64,000 nucleotides of DNA from Gemmatimonadota bacterium (GTDB lineage: Bacteria; Gemmatimonadota; Gemmatimonadetes; Longimicrobiales; Gaopeijiaceae), in contig JAJCZZ010000004.1 of assembly GCA_029262115.1 (NCBI GenBank), forward strand, positions 1-64,000, read 5' to 3'. The position numbers and the translations under genes are program-made. How positions within the stretch are numbered: position 1 is the stretch's first letter; every line of letters starts with the position of its first letter. This document shows positions 59,949-64,000 of this stretch, one piece after another. The notes beneath the pieces are model-generated. The model was not told the DNA's origin and ran no database searches. It was given only the letters and a program-made list of their open reading frames with translations.

Positions 59949-60353
59949 ATGCAACCAGAATCAGATGCGAAGCGCTGGGGCCTGCTGACCGCCTACTACA
60001 TGGCGACCCCGCTGTTCGTCCTCGCGGACGCCGGCCTCGGCCTCCCGGTTCGAGCGGCTGCGTTTTCCGACATGGGTGCCCGCCTCACCTACTACGTGGG
60101 ACTCATCCTCCTCGGGCTTCTGTGTCGGGCCCGCCCGCGAGTCACGCCCTGGGTGGGGATGGGCGAGAGCTCGGTGAATCTCTTTACTCTACTCCTCTCC
60201 GTGCTGCTGCCCATCTGGTCCGCGCCGGACGTGATCCTGGCGGGCGGTACCCCCGATGCACTGCTGGACGGGCCGGCGTTGGTGAACGTGATGCTCTCAG
60301 GCGGGACGCTGATCTGGGCGTTTCACCTGAATCGGATAGCGGCTGGGGGGTGA
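59949..60353 (+). CDS. Small membrane protein of unknown function
   Basis: 134 residues from the ATG at 59949. Four spans are visible: LLTAYYMATPLFVLADAGLGL, RLTYYVGLILLGLLC, LFTLLLSVLLPIWSAPDVILAG and ALVNVMLSGGTLIWAFHLN. It follows the ChrB-like remnant directly, and might have been its partner or a separate gene. No family was recognised. Confidence 0.6.
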   Translation: MQPESDAKRWGLLTAYYMATPLFVLADAGLGLPVRAAAFSDMGARLTYYVGLILLGLLCRARPRVTPWVGMGESSVNLFTLLLSVLLPIWSAPDVILAGGTPDALLDGPALVNVMLSGGTLIWAFHLNRIAAGG

Positions 60354-60387
60354 GCGAGGGAGTCGCGGGCGACGTCCGGCCCTCCCG

Positions 60388-61149
60388 TCAAATCACTCCC
60401 GAGGCAGCCAAGGGGTCGAGGATCCAGGTGCCGCCTCTCGCCCACTGCGCGGGGCATCGGACGGGATCCCATGCTCCACGGAGGGCACGGTGCACGGCGT
60501 CGGCTTTCGATTCTCCTCGGGCGAGGACGAAGACGTGCCGGGCCGACGAGATCACCGCGGGAGAGATCGTGATCCGGTGGCGGGGTGGTTTCGGGGCGTC
60601 ATGCACCGGAAGCACGAGGGCGCCTCCTCCACCGTGTGGTTGGCGACTCTCGCGGGATCCGGACGACTGGCCGCTGTCCGAGCGAGGATCAGCTTCGGTC
60701 GGGTACGCGGTGAGACGTGCATCGTTCGGGAACAGGGACGCGGTGTGCCCGTCGGATCCAATGCCGAGCACGAGTACATCGAGCGGGTGCTCGAGAACCT
60801 CGATGTACCGTGCGACCGCCTCCTCGAGGTCGGCGCCCTCGGTCCGTCCAGCGAAGTAGGCACTCGGAGCCCGTGCACCGAGAGGATTGAGGAGAGCCTC
60901 TCGCACCATTCTGAAATTGCTGTCCGGATGGTCTGCGGGCACGAAGCGCTCATCCGCGAAGAAAACATCCATCTCCGCCCACCGCAGTTCATCTCGCCCC
61001 GCCAACGTCCGGTACACGGGCACCGGCGTGGATCCGCCCGACAGGCAGAGTGAGATCCGGCGCCCAGCTCTTGGGTGACCGGCAAGTAGCGCCAAGCGGA
61101 TGAAACGGGCGGCCACGCCGGTCCACCGGGACGCGGCGGGGACCACCAC
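60388..61149 (-). CDS. pgl: 6-phosphogluconolactonase
   Basis: 253 residues from a GTG at 61149. ISLCLSGGSTPVPVYRTLAG is the sugar-phosphate binding loop; FFADERFVPADHPDSNFRMVREALL and GIGSDGHTASLFPN are the family signatures. It hydrolyses 6-phosphogluconolactone after glucose-6-phosphate dehydrogenase (zwf), present at the right edge. Other starts upstream are possible in the same frame. Part of the zwf-ROK-HAD-pgl cluster on the minus strand. Confidence 0.9.
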   Translation of the reverse strand: MVVPAASRWTGVAARFIRLALLAGHPRAGRRISLCLSGGSTPVPVYRTLAGRDELRWAEMDVFFADERFVPADHPDSNFRMVREALLNPLGARAPSAYFAGRTEGADLEEAVARYIEVLEHPLDVLVLGIGSDGHTASLFPNDARLTAYPTEADPRSDSGQSSGSRESRQPHGGGGALVLPVHDAPKPPRHRITISPAVISSARHVFVLARGESKADAVHRALRGAWDPVRCPAQWARGGTWILDPLAASGVI

Positions 61150-61255
61150 TCGTCCCCGCGCACGGTGCGGCGGATGGGTACTCAGCCTTCGGCCCCAGTC
61201 CTGACGGACGCGGCGAGCGCGTAGTGCGCGTAGTACGCGCGCTGAGTCCAGCCGG

Positions 61256-62017
61256 TCACGAAGCACCCCGACCAGCGGCCGACACGGCGGCCGACACGGC
61301 GGGAAGCAAGTCGGCCGGATCGTCGACGACGCGAGCCGGGTCCAGACCATCCAGATCGTGCAGGCGCGACCGCGTGAACTCCGTGGCAACCGCCACGACC
61401 TCCATCCCCGCGGCGAGGGCGGCCCGGACCCCGGTCGGAGAATCCTCTACGACGACACACCGTTTCGGTCGCGCGCCGAGCTTTTCGGCGGCGAGCAGGT
61501 AGATCTCCGGGTCCGGCTTGCTGTTCTCCACGTCGTCGTCCGTCACGACGGCATGAAAGGCTTCCAGAAGATCCAGCGACTCGAGCACGTGGCGTGCCTG
61601 CGTCCACTGCGACGACGTGGCCAGTCCGAGCCGCTGGCAGCTGGATCGCGCCGACTCCAGGAGCGCCCCGGTATGCCCCCATCTGTGGGAACGAAGAACC
61701 TCAGGATCGGATACGCGCTCCTCGTAGATCTGCAGCCGGAGCCGGACGTACATCTGCCACGGCTCGTCGGCCTCGAACTCGACCAACCGCGCTCGCGCGG
61801 CCTCCTGCAAGCCGAAGCGTTCGACCAGGTGAGTCGCGACGTCCCGCCGAGTCCCACCGACGACGTCCTTGAAGGCCTCGACCACGTCCTCCTCGTCAAG
61901 CCCGGGGCAGAGTTCGACGGCAGCCTCCGCGTAGGCCTGGGCCTTCAACTTCTCCGTCTGGACGAGCGTACCGTCGAGATCGAAGATCATCGCGTCAATC
62001 CCACTGTCTCGCGACAT
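61256..62017 (-). CDS. HAD-superfamily phosphatase, beta-phosphoglucomutase-like
   Basis: 253 residues. DAMIFDLDGTLVQTEK is motif I with the nucleophile Asp, TSSQW the motif II-like region, and NSKPDPEIYLLAAEKLGARPKRCVVVEDSPTGVRAALAAGM the Lys and acidic motifs of subclass I HAD enzymes. The helical cap between them (LCPGLDEEDVVEAFKDVVGG) points to the phosphoglycolate/beta-phosphoglucomutase group. Substrate not known; its place among sugar-phosphate genes suggests a sugar phosphate. Two adjacent ATGs; GGAGGG upstream favours 62017. Confidence 0.88.
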   Translation of the reverse strand: MSRDSGIDAMIFDLDGTLVQTEKLKAQAYAEAAVELCPGLDEEDVVEAFKDVVGGTRRDVATHLVERFGLQEAARARLVEFEADEPWQMYVRLRLQIYEERVSDPEVLRSHRWGHTGALLESARSSCQRLGLATSSQWTQARHVLESLDLLEAFHAVVTDDDVENSKPDPEIYLLAAEKLGARPKRCVVVEDSPTGVRAALAAGMEVVAVATEFTRSRLHDLDGLDPARVVDDPADLLPAVSAAVSAAGRGAS

Positions 62018-62186
62018 CATGTGCCCTCCATGGGCCGCAGCGCGCAGCCGAAAATGCAAGCGACGGCAAGCGCGCCGCTCAAAATATTCCCGATCCCCGC
62101 CGGAATGGTGTTCCACGGCCGGGCGTCGACCCACCCCGGCGCCATCCCCGCCGGCGTGGCCAGCGAGGAGGGTCCGCGCTTCGGGT

Positions 62187-63092
62187 TCACGAGGCTTCGG
62201 TCCCCCCAGTCGCGTGTGCTGTAGCATCCTCCCAGGCCGCCGCCCCGGTCAGGGCGGCGTCATCTCCGAGTTCGGCAACTCGAACGAGTATCGGCTCGGG
62301 TAAAGCCCGGGGTCCATGTTCCCGGAGGTGTTGCTCGAGCGGGTCGATCAGGAGATCGCCGTTGAGACCCACACCCCCACCGAGAACCACGACCTCCGGC
62401 GTAAACGTCCACGCCAAATTGGTGACCCCCAACTGGATTGCAGCGACCATCGCATTCCACACCTTCCGGGCCTTTGGGTCGCCCTCCTTGACCAACTCGA
62501 CGATCCGCTCCCCGTCGTCTGGAAGCCCAACCGCGTCGGCACTCCGTTCGAGCGCGGTGCCGGAGCCGAGATCCTCGACCGTCCTCGGTTCGTTCTCGCT
62601 TGCTCGCAGATCGATCATCGTGTGGCCGATCTCGGCAAGGGAACGCCTGCCCCTGACGAGCCGACGGCGCAGGAGCACGCCGGCACCCACACCGGTGGAG
62701 ATCGTGACGTAGGCCACGTCGTCATACTCTCGGCCTGCGCCGAAGAAGGCTTCACCGACCGCCGCGAGGTCGGCGTCGTTCGCGAGGTGGACGGGCACAC
62801 CGACCTGCTCGGCAATGGCCGTCTCGGTCAGTTCACTCGCCCAAGCGGATGGGAGGTTGGGGGCGTGCTCCAGCCGGCCGTCGACGTAGTTGACGCGACC
62901 AGGCACTCCGACGACGGCAACTCGGACCGAGTCCCCCTCCAACACCTCCTGGATGAGCTCGAGCAAGGCGCGCGGCGTCGGGTCGTCCGGGGTCGGCGCT
63001 TCACAGCGTTCCAGGATCTGGCCATCCGGACCGACGATCGCGGCTCGCATGGTCGTTCCACCCAGATCCACGGCCACGACAGGCTCAGTCAT
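62187..63092 (-). CDS. ROK-family sugar kinase, glucokinase-like
   Basis: 301 residues. VVAVDLGGTTMRAAIVGPDGQIL is the ATP phosphate loop; VGVPGRVNYVDGRLEHAPNLP, HLANDADLAAVGEAFFGAG, ISTGVGAGVLLR and AEIGHTMIDL follow, and the zinc-type Cys motif of ROK (CxCGxxGC) is missing: the segment after AEIGHTMIDLRASENEPRTVED reads GSGTALER. It probably phosphorylates glucose to feed zwf. The start overlaps the end of zwf by eight bases. GGGAGGGG lies before the ATG. Confidence 0.87.
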   Translation of the reverse strand: MTEPVVAVDLGGTTMRAAIVGPDGQILERCEAPTPDDPTPRALLELIQEVLEGDSVRVAVVGVPGRVNYVDGRLEHAPNLPSAWASELTETAIAEQVGVPVHLANDADLAAVGEAFFGAGREYDDVAYVTISTGVGAGVLLRRRLVRGRRSLAEIGHTMIDLRASENEPRTVEDLGSGTALERSADAVGLPDDGERIVELVKEGDPKARKVWNAMVAAIQLGVTNLAWTFTPEVVVLGGGVGLNGDLLIDPLEQHLREHGPRALPEPILVRVAELGDDAALTGAAAWEDATAHATGGTEAS

Positions 63093-64000
63093 GGGGCCCC
63101 TCCCCGCCCACTCCCGGCCGATGCCACCCGCCGTGGGCCTCGACGAACGGGTCGACAGCGGCCGGACCCCACGTATGTATGTCGTACGAAGGAACACGCT
63201 CCGGCATATCGAGCACGGAATCGACGATCCGCCACGCCTCCTCCAGTCCGTCGGCTCGCGCAAAAAGGCGGGCATCTCCCTCGATGGCGTCGTACAGCAG
63301 CCGTCCGTAGGCCGTGGGGCGCGCTCCGTCCCGATGTTCGTCGTATGAAAACGCCAGTTCGACCGGACGAGAGCCCAAGCCGTCCCCCGGTTCCTTGACT
63401 TGAACGAAGAGGGCGATCCGTTCTCCCGGCTTCATGCGGAACACCAGGTGGTTCGGGTGGGGCGGAGGCTCATCCGGGTTCGAAAAAAACTGCCGGGGTG
63501 GGCGTTTGAACTCGACGAGCACTTCGGTTGCCGTGACCGGGAGGTTCTTCCCCGCCCGGATGTAGAACGGCACCCCGGCCCAGCGCCAATTGTCGATCCA
63601 TGCCCGAAGAGCGACAAACGTCTCCACGTTCGAGTCGTCCGCCACACCCTCCTCGTCCCGGTAGCCTGCGAACTGTCCTCGCACGACCTCCTCGGGATCC
63701 AACGAACGTGTCGACCGAAGCACTTTGACCTTCTCATCACGCAGGCCGTCGCCCTCCAGGCTTGCCGGGGCCTCCATGGCGACCAACGCGACGAGTTGGA
63801 GGAGGTGATTCTGAATGACGTCCCTGAGGGCGCCGACCTCGTCGTAGAAAGCGCCCCGACCCTCGATGCCGAAGTCCTCCGCCATCGTGATCTGGACGCT
63901 ATCGACGTAGTGCCGATTCCACGCTGGCTCGAAGAAGGTATTGCCGAACCGGAAGACAAGGAGGTCGAGAACAGGACCCTTACCCAGGAAATGGTCGATC
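63085..64000 (-). CDS. zwf: Glucose-6-phosphate dehydrogenase, C-terminal part (cut by window edge)
   Basis: The gene runs off the right end; about 304 C-terminal residues are visible. IDHFLGKGPVLDLLVFRFGNTFFEPAWNRHYVDSVQITMAEDFG is the active-site region with the catalytic His (RIDHYLGK pattern), then GRGAFYDEVGALRDVIQNHLLQL and WAGVPFYIRAGKNLP. It oxidises glucose-6-phosphate with NADP, giving the lactone for pgl. The rest of the pathway (pgl, ROK) follows in the same direction. Confidence 0.95.
   Translation of the reverse strand, partial: IDHFLGKGPVLDLLVFRFGNTFFEPAWNRHYVDSVQITMAEDFGIEGRGAFYDEVGALRDVIQNHLLQLVALVAMEAPASLEGDGLRDEKVKVLRSTRSLDPEEVVRGQFAGYRDEEGVADDSNVETFVALRAWIDNWRWAGVPFYIRAGKNLPVTATEVLVEFKRPPRQFFSNPDEPPPHPNHLVFRMKPGERIALFVQVKEPGDGLGSRPVELAFSYDEHRDGARPTAYGRLLYDAIEGDARLFARADGLEEAWRIVDSVLDMPERVPSYDIHTWGPAAVDPFVEAHGGWHRPGVGGEGPHD

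Overview
The window is GC-rich, densely coded DNA with many GTG starts. The gene families suggest a Gemmatimonadota-like bacterium, though Acidobacteriota-like is possible. The pointers are three MacB-type permeases without ATPases (ADOP type), two next to PadR regulators; exported carboxypeptidase-regulatory-like proteins, one with a TonB-plug-like end; a 6-bladed beta-propeller remnant; and high GC. The taxonomic call is inference. No rRNA, tRNA, CRISPR array, insertion sequence or phage gene was seen.

Layout. 1-3477: a broken beta-propeller remnant, then the translation cluster rnhB, rplS, trmD, rimM, rpsP on the minus strand; S16 carries a long Ala/Glu tail. 3594-12139: a small monooxygenase-like protein, glpD, a coupled pair of exported proteins, a large class A PBP-like protein and ffh. 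12424-25724: two complete tripartite heavy-metal RND efflux systems head to head around a 91-bp gap, each led by a small exported protein. The left one is CusCBA-like (Cu/Ag) with Met/Asp-rich adaptor tails; the right one is a related pump lacking the Cu-path methionines. 25821-38123: a serine hydrolase, an ADOP permease with PadR, an exported regulatory-domain protein, an ArsR/membrane protein/SRPBCC operon with a near-ideal operator, and an ADOP-LytS-LytTR operon. 38263-46287: S9 peptidase, methyltransferase, CadC-like regulator, Tat-exported ankyrin protein, purA, and two noncoding tandem-repeat patches. 45985-53771: ADOP plus PadR, a DapA-like protein, pilT, trpS, an inositol-phosphatase-like protein and a DUF892 protein. 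53853-59636: hsp20 divergent from a tightly overlapped lysine/diaminopimelate operon (asd, lysC, dapB, dapA, dapD). 59648-64000: a chrB-like remnant, a membrane protein, and a sugar-phosphate cluster (zwf, ROK kinase, HAD phosphatase, pgl).

Working together: the minus-strand translation genes and ffh form a ribosome/secretion block. The efflux island would clear metals from periplasm and cytoplasm. asd-lysC-dapBAD turns aspartate into succinylated diaminopimelate precursors, and the PBP-like protein uses the resulting wall material. zwf, pgl and the glucokinase-like ROK protein feed the oxidative pentose phosphate route. Several operons (ArsR, both PadR units) have visible inverted repeats at or beside their promoters, and two of these promoters imply leaderless mRNAs.
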